From: Armatimonadota bacterium
Lineage (GTDB): Bacteria; Vulcanimicrobiota; JACPDT01
Reading direction: 5' to 3'
Length of the DNA stretch: 36,533 bases
Assembly: GCA_016183865.1 (NCBI GenBank)
Contig: JACPDT010000084.1
Coordinates: 1-36,533, forward strand
Shown here in pieces: positions 17,169 to 25,347 of the stretch (its first letter is position 1; each line of letters begins with the position of its first letter). The position numbers and the translations under genes are program-made. The notes under the pieces were generated by a model. It made no database searches and was not told the DNA's origin. It saw nothing but the letters and a program-made list of their open reading frames with translations.

Positions 17169-17563
17169 TAGGAAGGCCTCCTCTCAGATTTGTAAGATGC
17201 CCATCCTATCCCCTCACCCTGTGCTCAAATTCCACATTCACTCGTCTGTTTCGGCGCCAGGTTCCGGCTTTTTATTCACGACCCTGTGGCCTCTCGTAAA
17301 GGGTGGAATGGCGCCACCGCAGGAATTTAACAAGTTCCCCTCAGTCCCTCAAAAACGTTAACACGGCGAGGTTCCCGACCGCCGACAAGGCTGTCGCTCC
17401 ACATAAACAACGGTGAAGATTAACAAGTTCGCAAGGAGATTGGTGGCGAAATGACGGAAACCGTAGCCGTTCAGGGGGTCGGGGGTCAGGGACCAGGGAT
17501 CGGGCAGCCTTGGGTCGAAGTCTGCTTTTGTCCACTCTACCAAACACAAAGGAGTCACAGAAC
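17169..17563. other. Intergenic region without a recognisable gene
   Basis: Open frames here are short and show no protein-like pattern. TTAACAAGTTC occurs twice (about 17328-17338 and 17420-17430), and a GGTCAGGGACCAGGGAT-type low-complexity stretch lies near 17480-17500. The 3' end carries the SD for the next gene. Confidence 0.5.
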
Positions 17564-18040
17564 ATGAGAAGATGGCGATTTCTGGTAACAGCAGCAGTGC
17601 TTCTATTGGCCGCGTCCTTTGTTTTTGAAGCCCGGGGCATTGAAAAAATCAGTCCTGATCCGAAAGGAGTTGCACTTGTGGATGAGCTTGTCAAAGCTCT
17701 CTCCATCGCGGATGCAGACGCCAGGGTCAAGGCGCTCCTGCCCCTTGTTCACAAAAGCCTGCTCTCCCGGGATGGAAAGGATCTGGACTGGAATGTGAAG
17801 GACTACTCCTACAAGAAAGCCTGGCAAAACGTGAAGTTCTATAAGCAACCTGTGGAGATTCACGAGGTCCACAAGGGCAATGTCTTTACAATCGGTTTCA
17901 GGGAAACGGCTGAAAGAGGCCGCGGAGACAAGTATTTCATCAAGAAAAAGGAAGGCATCAATGGGATGCCTGCTCCTATTTCCATTTTCTGGCCCGAAAA
18001 CGGTGGGGATCCTAAGGTTATTGATATGGGGAGCCTGTAG
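17564..18040 (+). CDS. Small secreted protein of unknown function
   Basis: About 158 residues. The ATG at 17564 follows AAAGGAG at about 9 nt and starts a signal peptide MRRWRFLVTAAVLLLAASF; an upstream start at 17510 would bury the signal in an unlikely extension. The mature protein is Lys-rich, with an amphipathic helix (VALVDELVKALSIADADARV) followed by beta-strands (KQPVEIHEVHKGNVFTIGF). This is broadly like the NTF2-like secreted neighbour at 16180 but not clearly homologous. It ends 1 bp before the convergent stop of 18042-19148. No function can be assigned. Confidence 0.7.
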   Translation: MRRWRFLVTAAVLLLAASFVFEARGIEKISPDPKGVALVDELVKALSIADADARVKALLPLVHKSLLSRDGKDLDWNVKDYSYKKAWQNVKFYKQPVEIHEVHKGNVFTIGFRETAERGRGDKYFIKKKEGINGMPAPISIFWPENGGDPKVIDMGSL

Positions 18041-18041
18041 T

Positions 18042-19148
18042 TCAGGGTTTCCCCTTGCCCCTGCCCAGGAGCTCGGATTTCACGTTCTCCAGGTCTTTGA
18101 CGGCTTGTGAGTTTTGTTTATAGGCTCTTATGAAGTTGGGAATCAAGGCGCTTGAGATGAGGTACTTATCCGTACCGCGGGGAGGATTCTCCATCAGGGG
18201 GAGCTTTCCCGACTCGATGGCGGTCAATGCGCTTCTCATGAATTGGAGATAGAACAGCTCATCGGCCAGAATGCTCGACTTTCTCGCGATTTGGTATTTA
18301 GCCACAAGGAAAATCCGGTAATACTTGGGGTAACCTCCCGCAAGACCCGCGAAAAAGGCAGGAGGAAAGTCGCCTTTTCGCGCCTTCAGTTTTTCAAGGT
18401 AGTCTGTTCCCAGCATCCGTTCCACCTCCAGCGCCCTGTGAAAGGAGTTTTCTTTTTCCTCCTGGAGGAGGTTGAGCTCTGCGAGGACTCTTGAATAGTC
18501 CGCCTTCACCCCTTTTTCCACCATGTATTGAAGGGGATTCAGGATCCACTTCTGACAGGCCACATTTATCATCAGGTTTATCAAGGCGCCTCCGCTCGGG
18601 GTTCCTCTCTGCCCCAACTCCCGGAGAAAGCGCAGCCCATACATACAATCATCCGCCGCATCCTGCGGTTTCCCATTTTCCAGGTCTTCGTAAGCTTTGA
18701 CTGCCGTTATTTGAGCAATCCTCCTTGCTGCTTTGAAGTTCAGGGGTCTCATCTCAACGCCCTCTTCATATTGAAGATTGAAGCGGCACCAGGGTTGATT
18801 GTATGCTTCCTTTAAGAGCTTAAAAACTTTGTGGTTTTTTTTCAATTGCTCCCGGAGTTCTGCCCTGTTGTGGGAGAAGTAGTCCCGAAGATCTTCGGTT
18901 TTGTTGGGGCCTGTAGCGTAATTGATCAGATCCATGGCGGCGACGTAGTAGGGCGCCCCGTTCTCTTCGGGAGGGATCTGGGGAGGGATGGTCTGCTCGA
19001 TGGAGGAGATTTCCCCCTTCTGCCTTATGGAGTCCAATTCCCGTGCGACCTTGCCGGAAAGGAGAGATGTAGACATGTGCTCTACGAAAACAACCAGCAG
19101 GGCAAGGAGCAGAACGACGGTAAGAGCTGCGCTTTTCATGATTTTCAT
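18042..19148 (-). CDS. Membrane-anchored protein of unknown function, third gene of the ECF operon
   Basis: 368 residues with a single N-terminal membrane anchor (AALTVVLLLALLVVFVEHM) and a long, mainly helical extracytoplasmic domain. The domain has TPR/SEL-like helix spacing (KAYEDLENGKPQDAADDCMY, LRFLRELGQRG) but no canonical repeat. The ATG at 19148 overlaps the anti-sigma candidate's stop (ATGA) and has GAGGAGG at 7 nt, so it is translated with the two preceding genes. Position suggests an effector or sensor of the ECF regulon. I do not recognise the family. Confidence 0.7.
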   Translation of the reverse strand: MKIMKSAALTVVLLLALLVVFVEHMSTSLLSGKVARELDSIRQKGEISSIEQTIPPQIPPEENGAPYYVAAMDLINYATGPNKTEDLRDYFSHNRAELREQLKKNHKVFKLLKEAYNQPWCRFNLQYEEGVEMRPLNFKAARRIAQITAVKAYEDLENGKPQDAADDCMYGLRFLRELGQRGTPSGGALINLMINVACQKWILNPLQYMVEKGVKADYSRVLAELNLLQEEKENSFHRALEVERMLGTDYLEKLKARKGDFPPAFFAGLAGGYPKYYRIFLVAKYQIARKSSILADELFYLQFMRSALTAIESGKLPLMENPPRGTDKYLISSALIPNFIRAYKQNSQAVKDLENVKSELLGRGKGKP

Positions 19149-19528
19149 AATCCCGCCTCCTCATACTTTTTCCTGACGTCGCAGGGGGGAACCGTCCGCT
19201 CTCGACCCAGGAGGGAAACCAGTTTGTGGTATGTGGATTTCAGAACCGTGGATTTGGGGGTAAGGTCAGGGGAGGGGTGAGACATTTCCTTATCCCAGAA
19301 GAGGAAACCGAAAAGAAGAACGGCAAGGAGGGCATTGGTCATGGCCAACCGGTTGAACGGCGCCCGGGACCCGGGGTCGCGGGTCAGGCCGGATCTCTTC
19401 CCAGGCAGCAACGGTCGGGACCGTTCGATCTCGTCAAGCAAAGTTTGTTTCAGGTCTTGCTTGAATCCCTGATCCAGTGACCGGAGCTCGAATTTTCTCA
19501 GACGTTTTTCCACCAGACTGTCATCCAT
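19145..19528 (-). CDS. Putative single-pass anti-sigma factor
   Basis: About 127 residues: a charged, helical cytoplasmic N-terminus (VEKRLRKFELRSLDQGFKQD), one membrane helix (ALLAVLLFGFLFW) and a short C-terminal tail. ATG at 19528 overlaps the sigma gene's TGA by 8 bp (ATGGATGA). The order sigma, small membrane protein, overlapping, is characteristic of ECF sigma/anti-sigma pairs. The zinc-binding HxxxCxxC anti-sigma motif is absent, so the role rests on context. A stretch RDPGSRAP between the N-terminal helices and the membrane helix looks like low-complexity repeat DNA translated in frame. Confidence 0.6.
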   Translation of the reverse strand: MDDSLVEKRLRKFELRSLDQGFKQDLKQTLLDEIERSRPLLPGKRSGLTRDPGSRAPFNRLAMTNALLAVLLFGFLFWDKEMSHPSPDLTPKSTVLKSTYHKLVSLLGRERTVPPCDVRKKYEEAGL

Positions 19529-20057
19529 GTCGGACCTCCAGCGCCTTGCGCAGCTTCTCCAGGGCATAGCGATATCGGCTTGCGGCCGTGTCTTGCGGGA
19601 TCTCCAGCAATTCCCCGATCTCTCGAAACTTCAAGTTCTCGTAGACCTTGAGCACAATGATCTCCCTTTGCTCCTGCGGCAGTTTCCCCAGGGCCTCCTC
19701 GATTTCGGCTGCTTGCGCGCGTTCCTGAGCTTTGGAAGGAACCTCCAGGAGGTGGTCCGGCAAAGTGCATTCTTCCCGGCTTTCCCTGATGAAGTTCAGC
19801 GCCTCGTTTCGTAGCGATTTATATAGATAAGCCTTGATGTTGCGCACGGATTGCAGAAGATTCCGGTTCCGAATCAGCCGGAGGAAAAATCGCTGCAGAA
19901 TCTCTTCCGCGTCGTCCGCGCGGCGGATGAGAATCAGCGCATAGCGAAACAGCGGTTCTGCGTATAGCTCGAACAGCCTGCCCACTGCGGCAGGATCTCC
20001 TGCCTCCACAGCCCTGCATATGCTGATTTCGCGAAGATATCTCAGGAAATTGCTCAT
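19521..20057 (-). CDS. RNA polymerase ECF-type sigma-70 factor
   Basis: 178 residues with sigma region 2 (LFELYAEPLFRYALILIRRA, DDAEEILQRFFLRLIRNRN) and region 4 (LGKLPQEQREIIVLKVYENL, FREIGELLEIPQDTAASRYR). No region 1 or 3 is present, as is usual for ECF factors. It should direct polymerase to envelope- or stress-related promoters after release by the downstream membrane protein. It is divergent from the first HEIGH-peptidase gene, with 288 bp between. I could not find a convincing duplicated -35/-10 pair that would show autoregulation or regulation of the peptidase. Confidence 0.9.
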   Translation of the reverse strand: MSNFLRYLREISICRAVEAGDPAAVGRLFELYAEPLFRYALILIRRADDAEEILQRFFLRLIRNRNLLQSVRNIKAYLYKSLRNEALNFIRESREECTLPDHLLEVPSKAQERAQAAEIEEALGKLPQEQREIIVLKVYENLKFREIGELLEIPQDTAASRYRYALEKLRKALEVRHG

Positions 20058-20345
20058 CGGTCATAAGACACGGAAGAGGGGATTTTTTGTCTAAGATTCG
20101 ACAGAGCTCCTCCAATACTGTAACATCCTGTCAATACAAGCTATCATCATGTCATGCCACGATTATCGGAGGGTCATGAGCAGGTCGAATCCCGGCCCGA
20201 TAATCAGATTGTAGCAGTCGAGCCGCCTTCGTTAACAAATAGCTGCGTTTTGTCAGCGACATGCCATGAATTTGTGATTGGAGGGTAAGTTTTTGGATGA
20301 TAATATTATCAAAGTGCCTGTTGCGAGAGAGGGGGAGGGCATGGC
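20058..20345. promoter_or_regulatory. Divergent intergenic region, ECF sigma gene / HEIGH peptidase 1
   Basis: It contains a perfect 12-bp palindrome GATAATATTATC at 20299-20310, 36 bp before the peptidase ATG. This palindrome could be an operator or overlap a -10 box. On the minus strand TTGACA occurs at 20134-20129 but without a good -10. No small gene is seen. Confidence 0.45.
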
Positions 20346-21482
20346 ATGGATTACCTTAGTTTTCCCGTAAACGGAGCCTTTGGGAGCATACAGAATCGTG
20401 GATTTCGTGGTCCATACACAGGTGCTCAGCCTTTGGATCCCACCCCGACATACAACACCGGTTACAGCGGAATCTATGGGATCTCTCAAAATCAAGGACT
20501 GAGTGACCCTTACACGTATGTCCGGCCTCCCGATCCCACGCAGACAGACAACGCCGGTTCCAATCCCGTGGAGTCCGTCGTTGTTTCACCGCTTGCGCAA
20601 AAGGGACGGGAGGGATTCACGTACAACGTGGTAGACGCCTATTTGGGAAACCTGCCTCCAGGGGCCTTGCAGAACTCGGAAAAAGCCAGGAACGCCCTTC
20701 TGGACCCAAATATCCCTGAGGGCCGGCGCAAGATCCTCTCAGACGCCTTACGCTCCATCCCGGGGGACCATCTGACCATGCTGAACATGGATGGCATTAA
20801 GATCCAGGTTGAAGACAAGGGAAAACACTACGCCCATTACAAGAAAAAAGACTCCGCCATATATGTCAGCGACCGGATGATGAAAGATCTGGAAGATCCC
20901 GCCAGAAGCAAGGATGCAGAAAGTGTCCTGCGGCACGAGATCGGCCATGCTCTCATTGATTCGATCATACTCAGGGAGGGCGGGGCTGCATCGAGTTTCA
21001 CAAGCTATCTCGACAGTCCTCCCGCCACAGAGCCCGGCGCCCAGCGTCGCGGGGTCGTCGAGCAAGCAACAAGAAGAAACAAGGGACAAATTAGAGTAGA
21101 TGATGCCGTGGAGGAGAAGCTGGCGGACACCTACGCCGATCTTTTCAGCCCTTACTCGGAAGAAAGAAGCCGCCTGGGCAGCAAGGACTCTCAAGAGATC
21201 CAGCTATGGACCCAGACTCTGAGCCGCGGGTACCAGGCCGGAAAAGAGAAGCCCATATCCCCCATTGTCAAGGATTACAAGGAGATTCCCGGCTACAAGC
21301 AGGCAGTTTCCTGGGGGGAGAAGTTCAATCAGCTTGTCGGCCAGGTGCGGAACAACGGTTGGGCCTCATCTCTTGCTCTTGGTGGTTATTTCGAAGACCA
21401 TTACAAGCAGTTACATCAGTATTATCAGAATTATGCGCAATTGGCGGACCTGGACGACGACCCCTGGGGGCACTGGCGTTAG
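20346..21482 (+). CDS. HEIGH metallopeptidase-like protein, paralog 1
   Basis: 378 residues, first of three paralogs. H197-E-I-G-H201 (in LRHEIGHALIDS) and, 55 residues on, E256/E257 in DDAVEEKLADTYADLFSP fit a gluzincin-type zinc site. The layout recalls the anthrax-lethal-factor-like family (HExGH, then E-x-x-A-[DE]), but this is family-level inference. A YAHYKKKDSAIYVS segment precedes the zinc site, as in both paralogs. The N-terminus has no Sec signal. It holds a 32-residue tandem duplication (16-47, 48-79) and then SPLAQ (81-85). The chain ends DLDDDPWGHWR. GGGGGAGGG lies 6 nt before ATG 20346. The end overlaps the convergent oxidoreductase stop by 3 bp. Confidence 0.75.
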   Translation: MDYLSFPVNGAFGSIQNRGFRGPYTGAQPLDPTPTYNTGYSGIYGISQNQGLSDPYTYVRPPDPTQTDNAGSNPVESVVVSPLAQKGREGFTYNVVDAYLGNLPPGALQNSEKARNALLDPNIPEGRRKILSDALRSIPGDHLTMLNMDGIKIQVEDKGKHYAHYKKKDSAIYVSDRMMKDLEDPARSKDAESVLRHEIGHALIDSIILREGGAASSFTSYLDSPPATEPGAQRRGVVEQATRRNKGQIRVDDAVEEKLADTYADLFSPYSEERSRLGSKDSQEIQLWTQTLSRGYQAGKEKPISPIVKDYKEIPGYKQAVSWGEKFNQLVGQVRNNGWASSLALGGYFEDHYKQLHQYYQNYAQLADLDDDPWGHWR

Positions 21483-22180
21483 TTGGGGGTTGAGAAAACG
21501 ATTGTCTGGCTGAAGCGCTCTTCTTTCCAGGGGTCGCCATGACTGTGGTAGCCCCGACTTTCCCAGAAACCGGGGTCATCCTTTTCAACAAACGAGATTT
21601 TGCGGATGAATTTGGCGGACTTCCATGCATAGAGCTTCGGGACCACCAGTCGCGCGGGACCGCCGTGCTCAACAGGAAGCGGTGCTCCATCCAGTTTACA
21701 GGCAAGAATGACATCAGGCGCCAGGGCGTCATCAATCGGGATGTTTGTAGTGTAATCGTCAGAGCAATGGCATACTACAAAACGCGCTCTCTCTCCGGGG
21801 AGAACAATGTCTGCAAGAGTCTTGAATTGCACGCCTCCCCAGCTTACATCGAATTTGCTCCAGGTCGTAACGCAGTGGAAATCGGAGACCTGCTCGATTT
21901 GCGGCAACCGGCTGAATTCCGGCCAGGTCCAGGTCCTTGGGTTGGCGACTTCGCCTTCCACCGAAAAGGACCAGGTTCTCGGATCGAAGGCCGGATGGAT
22001 CCCCAGGTCAAGAACAGGGAAACCTGCGGAAAGGGTTTGGCCTGGCGGCAGACGGTCGCGACCCTTGCGCGGCGGCTTCGCTCCATGCAACGCGACGAAT
22101 TTTTTCTTGGCGGACAGGATCTTCTCTCTCACATGATTGGAATTCGACAAGAGTCCTTTAGGACCGCAACATCCTGACAA
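21479..22180 (-). CDS. Sulfite-oxidase-like molybdopterin oxidoreductase
   Basis: 233 residues of the sulfite-oxidase/YedY (MsrP) molybdopterin fold, in the short soluble family. The molybdenum-ligating Cys is C103 in DFHCVTTWSKFDVSWGGV. Other family features are GFPVLDLGIHPAFDPRTWSF, ADIVLPGERARFVVCHCSDD, YTTNIPIDDAL and HGGPARLVVPKLYAWKSAK. No Tat signal or haem domain is present, so it is probably cytoplasmic. The substrate is unknown. TTG at 22180 is the first start; GTG a few codons downstream is possible. It is convergent with peptidase 1 and occupies the place where, next to the other paralogs, a histidine kinase lies. Confidence 0.85.
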   Translation of the reverse strand: MSGCCGPKGLLSNSNHVREKILSAKKKFVALHGAKPPRKGRDRLPPGQTLSAGFPVLDLGIHPAFDPRTWSFSVEGEVANPRTWTWPEFSRLPQIEQVSDFHCVTTWSKFDVSWGGVQFKTLADIVLPGERARFVVCHCSDDYTTNIPIDDALAPDVILACKLDGAPLPVEHGGPARLVVPKLYAWKSAKFIRKISFVEKDDPGFWESRGYHSHGDPWKEERFSQTIVFSTPN

Positions 22181-22335
22181 ATTCCGGCAGTTCTTCCCGT
22201 TCCAATGCGGCCCAATTGCGCAACTTATTCACAATTTAAGGTGTCCTGCGAGTTCTTTGTCATCGTCAGGTCACCGAGCCGTCAATCACGAGCGGGATAT
22301 CCAAGTACACAACAGAAGTTTTGGAGGGAGCGAAG

Positions 22336-23274
22336 ATGACCTTGGCCGTGGGACGAATGCTCGACTATGCCAGGAACTCAGTCACTGACAAACCTGCCGC
22401 TGCTTCACCGCAACCTGAGGTCGCCGTAACTCAACCTGCTCCACAGCAGGACTCCACTGCGCTTTCACCTCTTGCCAGGAAAGACGCCGAGACCGTTCCA
22501 CAGTCAGAAGGGTTTCCCTGGACTCGGGTTCAAGACCAGATGGAGGCTCTGAAGCGTAACCCGAATTTTGTCGAGAATCTGGGAAAGGGCAGGGAGGCTC
22601 TCCTGGACGACAGCATACCCGAAGATGCAAGAAGGCAAATTGCAGACGCCCTCCGGTCCATTCCGGGAGAGCATCTTGCCTCCTTGAATCAGGACAACAT
22701 AGGAATCAAGATGGAAAAGGATGGGACTGAGTACGCCCATTACCGGAAGAACGACTCCAGCATCTACCTGAGCCCCCAGCTCATCAACGACCTCCTGGAT
22801 CCCTCAAAGAGCAGGGACGCGGAAGCGGCAATCCGCCACGAAATCGGTCACGCCGTCCTGGATTCCTATGCCTTGAGACCCGCGTCCTCCCAGGGTTCCT
22901 TCCGTCAGTACCTTGACAGGGACTCGGACACTCATCACAGGGGATTCTCGGACGATCTGAGTAGAAGAGAAAAGGGGGAACGCAAGGTAAACGACTCACT
23001 TGAGGAGAACCTTGCAGATGTGTACTCATTCTTTTTCAGCCCCTACCAGGAGGACCGCATCAAGCTTGACCAGGAGGATGCCCGGCATTTTTCCAATGAT
23101 CCCTATCAGGTCCGTCTTGACGAGGGCAACATCGGAGCAAGTATGCTGTGGATGGGCAGCCTCTCGTGGGCCTTTTTTCAGAACCCGATAGCGCCCCTGC
23201 CCGGCGACCTTTCGCAGGATCCCTATTACCGCCAAACTGTTCTCGACGACGACCCCTGGGGGCATTGGCGTTAG
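22336..23274 (+). CDS. HEIGH metallopeptidase-like protein, paralog 2
   Basis: About 312 residues. A Pro/Gln-rich linker with SPLAR (44-48) leads to a helical segment (DDSIPEDARRQIADALRSIP), then YAHYRKNDSSIYLS. The zinc motif is H168-E-I-G-H172, and E223/E224 lie in NDSLEENLADVYSFFFSP. The terminus is LDDDPWGHWR. No Sec signal or membrane helix is seen. ATG at 22336 follows GGAGGG at 7-8 nt; a TTG at 22321 coincides with the SD and is not used. The gene is followed 24 bp later by a histidine kinase, so the two form a cassette. The first two thirds align well with both paralogs; the part between the HEIGH helix and the second Glu motif varies most. Confidence 0.75.
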   Translation: MTLAVGRMLDYARNSVTDKPAAASPQPEVAVTQPAPQQDSTALSPLARKDAETVPQSEGFPWTRVQDQMEALKRNPNFVENLGKGREALLDDSIPEDARRQIADALRSIPGEHLASLNQDNIGIKMEKDGTEYAHYRKNDSSIYLSPQLINDLLDPSKSRDAEAAIRHEIGHAVLDSYALRPASSQGSFRQYLDRDSDTHHRGFSDDLSRREKGERKVNDSLEENLADVYSFFFSPYQEDRIKLDQEDARHFSNDPYQVRLDEGNIGASMLWMGSLSWAFFQNPIAPLPGDLSQDPYYRQTVLDDDPWGHWR

Positions 23275-23298
23275 GATGGGAGTTGAGAGAACGATTCC

Positions 23299-25236
23299 GT
23301 GACAGCCTCCAAGAAGGAACAAATATTCGATTTCTGTCTTTTTGCTATATTTCTCGGGGTTTTTGCCCTGTCTCTTCGATCCGTCCGTGTCGCCTCCTGG
23401 GTTGATTTTCTTGTTTTTTTCGTTCTTTTGCTTCTTTTCTACTCGATTCGCGTTCCTCTGCCCGGAGTGGGAATCTATTTTTGTCTGGCTCTCCCCGCCT
23501 TCCTGAGCACCGTGTTGGTCATGGGACCCTCTGCGGCCTGGATTGCGCTCCTGGTCACAATCGCCGATTCGGTGATCCACAGATCTCGTTGGCAGGCCGT
23601 TCTTTTCAATGTCTACCACGATTTTCTTTGCGTCTCTGTTTCCGCCTGGGTTTACTCCTCATGTGGAGGCCAGACGCCCTTGAGCACCCTCCAATTACAC
23701 TCACTTGTCCCCGGATTTGCCGCCAGTGCCACTTTTTTTGTCACCGATTTCGCGCTGACCAACACTCGCCTTGCCGTCGCTCTAGGGAAACCACCCTGGC
23801 GCCGGTTCTATGACATGAAGTTCGCGCTGCTGGACACGGCCCTGTTCCCTCTGGGCTTTCTGGTAGCCTTGTGCTACTCGAGTTGGAGCGTGTCCGGTCT
23901 TTTGCTGGTAGGGCTTCCCCTCTTGCTGGCGGCCCTGATTCTGGGATTCGCCCTGAAAGGCAGCGGCCAAATGGATGAGCTAAGAGTCATTCTGGATACC
24001 GCATCAGAGGTGAATTCCTCCCTGGACCTTGAGCGAATCCTGAAAGCCATCGCCTCAAGAATCGCGCAGGTTCTTTCCCCGGAGGAGTGCCTGATAGCCG
24101 TCTTGCGGGGAGATCAGGAAGTCTGGATGGTTGCGGACGGGAGAGATCGAAAAGAGCCGGTTCTGTATCTTCCCGTACAGGATTTGGCCGTAGCTAGAGA
24201 AGAGCTCAATCGGCTCCAGGAAGAGACGGCAGGGCAGGACTCCTCTTCGTTCCCTTTTCTGGACTCCCAGTTCTATGCGGGAAAGGCACCGAAGGTCTTT
24301 TTTCCTGTGAAAGGGGAGGGGGAGACTGCAGGGCTGATTGTTCGTGTAACGCGAAGCCTCTTCTTCGAGGAGCACCGGGAACTTATCGCCATCTTATCCC
24401 AGCAGGGCTCAAGCGCCATCAAGAATGCGAAGATGTATACCGATCTGAAAGCGGCGCAAGCCCAGATCATACAATCGGGCAAGATGGCGGCACTGGGGCA
24501 ATTGGCTGCAGGGGTTGCCCACGAGGTCAACAATCCCCTCGGGGCCATTATGACTTCGGTTGATCTTATTTCAGATGATGACACCGATCCGGAGCTACGC
24601 AGAGAAGGGGTCCAGCTTATCAAACAGGGGATCACCCGATGCAAGGAGATTGTGAATCACCTTCTCCAGTATGCCCATCAGGGGGGTCCTGATCAGGATT
24701 CCCCGGCCGACCAGATTGTGGAAGCAAAGCAGGTTGTTGAGAAAACCCTGGTACTTTTTCTGGAGTCTTTTCGGAGATTGGGCATAGAGGTCATGACGGA
24801 ATACGATTCACACAGCCTGGTGCGGGGAAGCCCCCAGGAGCTCAATCAGTTGCTGACCAACCTTCTCTTGAATGCGAAAGACGCCATAGTGGAACGTCGG
24901 GAAAAGGAGGGGTCCGGTTTCCCGAAGGATAAGGCGAAGATTTCCATAAAGACCCGTTCAGATGGAGTATACGCATACATGGAGGTTCAGGATAATGGGA
25001 TCGGGATCCCCCCAAAGACTTTGCCGAAGATTTTCGATCCCTTTTTTACCACAAAGGAAGTTGGAAAAGGCTCGGGGCTTGGCCTTGCCAATGCCCTTTC
25101 CATTGCAAAGAAATACGGCGGAGACATAAGAGTGTCGTCAAAGGCCGGTGATACGCTCTTCTCCGCAAAGTTTCCTGAGATCAAAAGAAAGGAAAGAATT
25201 CACACAGTCGCAACATCTGAGTACCCGCGGTCATGA
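23299..25236 (+). CDS. Membrane sensor histidine kinase with GAF domain, copy 1
   Basis: 645 residues, GTG start. Residues about 10-215 form roughly eight membrane helices with the MASE-like signature PLPGVGIYFCLALP and VMGPSAAWIALLVTIADS. A cytoplasmic GAF domain follows (about 230-385, starting LDTASEVNSSLDLERILKAI). The HisKA segment contains the phospho-acceptor H408 in LAAGVAHEVNNPLGAI. The ATPase domain has N-box LLLNAKDAI, G1 VQDNGIGIP, F-box FDPFFTTKEVG and G2 KGSGLGLA. All catalytic boxes are intact. No receiver is attached; the cognate is probably the receiver/HD-GYP protein at 28417. It follows peptidase 2 by 24 bp and ends at a strong terminator. Confidence 0.92.
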   Translation: MTASKKEQIFDFCLFAIFLGVFALSLRSVRVASWVDFLVFFVLLLLFYSIRVPLPGVGIYFCLALPAFLSTVLVMGPSAAWIALLVTIADSVIHRSRWQAVLFNVYHDFLCVSVSAWVYSSCGGQTPLSTLQLHSLVPGFAASATFFVTDFALTNTRLAVALGKPPWRRFYDMKFALLDTALFPLGFLVALCYSSWSVSGLLLVGLPLLLAALILGFALKGSGQMDELRVILDTASEVNSSLDLERILKAIASRIAQVLSPEECLIAVLRGDQEVWMVADGRDRKEPVLYLPVQDLAVAREELNRLQEETAGQDSSSFPFLDSQFYAGKAPKVFFPVKGEGETAGLIVRVTRSLFFEEHRELIAILSQQGSSAIKNAKMYTDLKAAQAQIIQSGKMAALGQLAAGVAHEVNNPLGAIMTSVDLISDDDTDPELRREGVQLIKQGITRCKEIVNHLLQYAHQGGPDQDSPADQIVEAKQVVEKTLVLFLESFRRLGIEVMTEYDSHSLVRGSPQELNQLLTNLLLNAKDAIVERREKEGSGFPKDKAKISIKTRSDGVYAYMEVQDNGIGIPPKTLPKIFDPFFTTKEVGKGSGLGLANALSIAKKYGGDIRVSSKAGDTLFSAKFPEIKRKERIHTVATSEYPRS

Positions 25237-25320
25237 GGGCGTAAGAGACGAGTCATGGCCCGGCAAGATAAGGGAGGTATAAACAGAACAGGTTCCATCT
25301 TCCTCACCCCTGTTTGAGCC

Positions 25321-25347
25321 GGCCCGATTCACTCGGGCCAATTTTTT
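25321..25347 (+). terminator. Intrinsic terminator after histidine kinase 1
   Basis: GGCCCGA-TTCAC-TCGGGCC is a perfect 7-bp GC-rich stem followed by AATTTTTT, 84 bp after the kinase stop. The left arm plus flanking bases (CCGGCCCGATTC, 25319-25330) can instead pair with GAATCGGGCCGG at 25353-25364, so two hairpins compete. Confidence 0.8.

Noticed and set aside
20129-20134. TTGACA upstream of the ECF sigma gene as a housekeeping promoter
   Set aside because: No acceptable -10 at 16-18 bp spacing.
23026-23619. Minus-strand open frame of 197 codons across the peptidase 2 / kinase 1 junction
   Set aside because: Antisense to both genes and Lys/Asn-rich in the part opposite membrane helices, as expected for a shadow.
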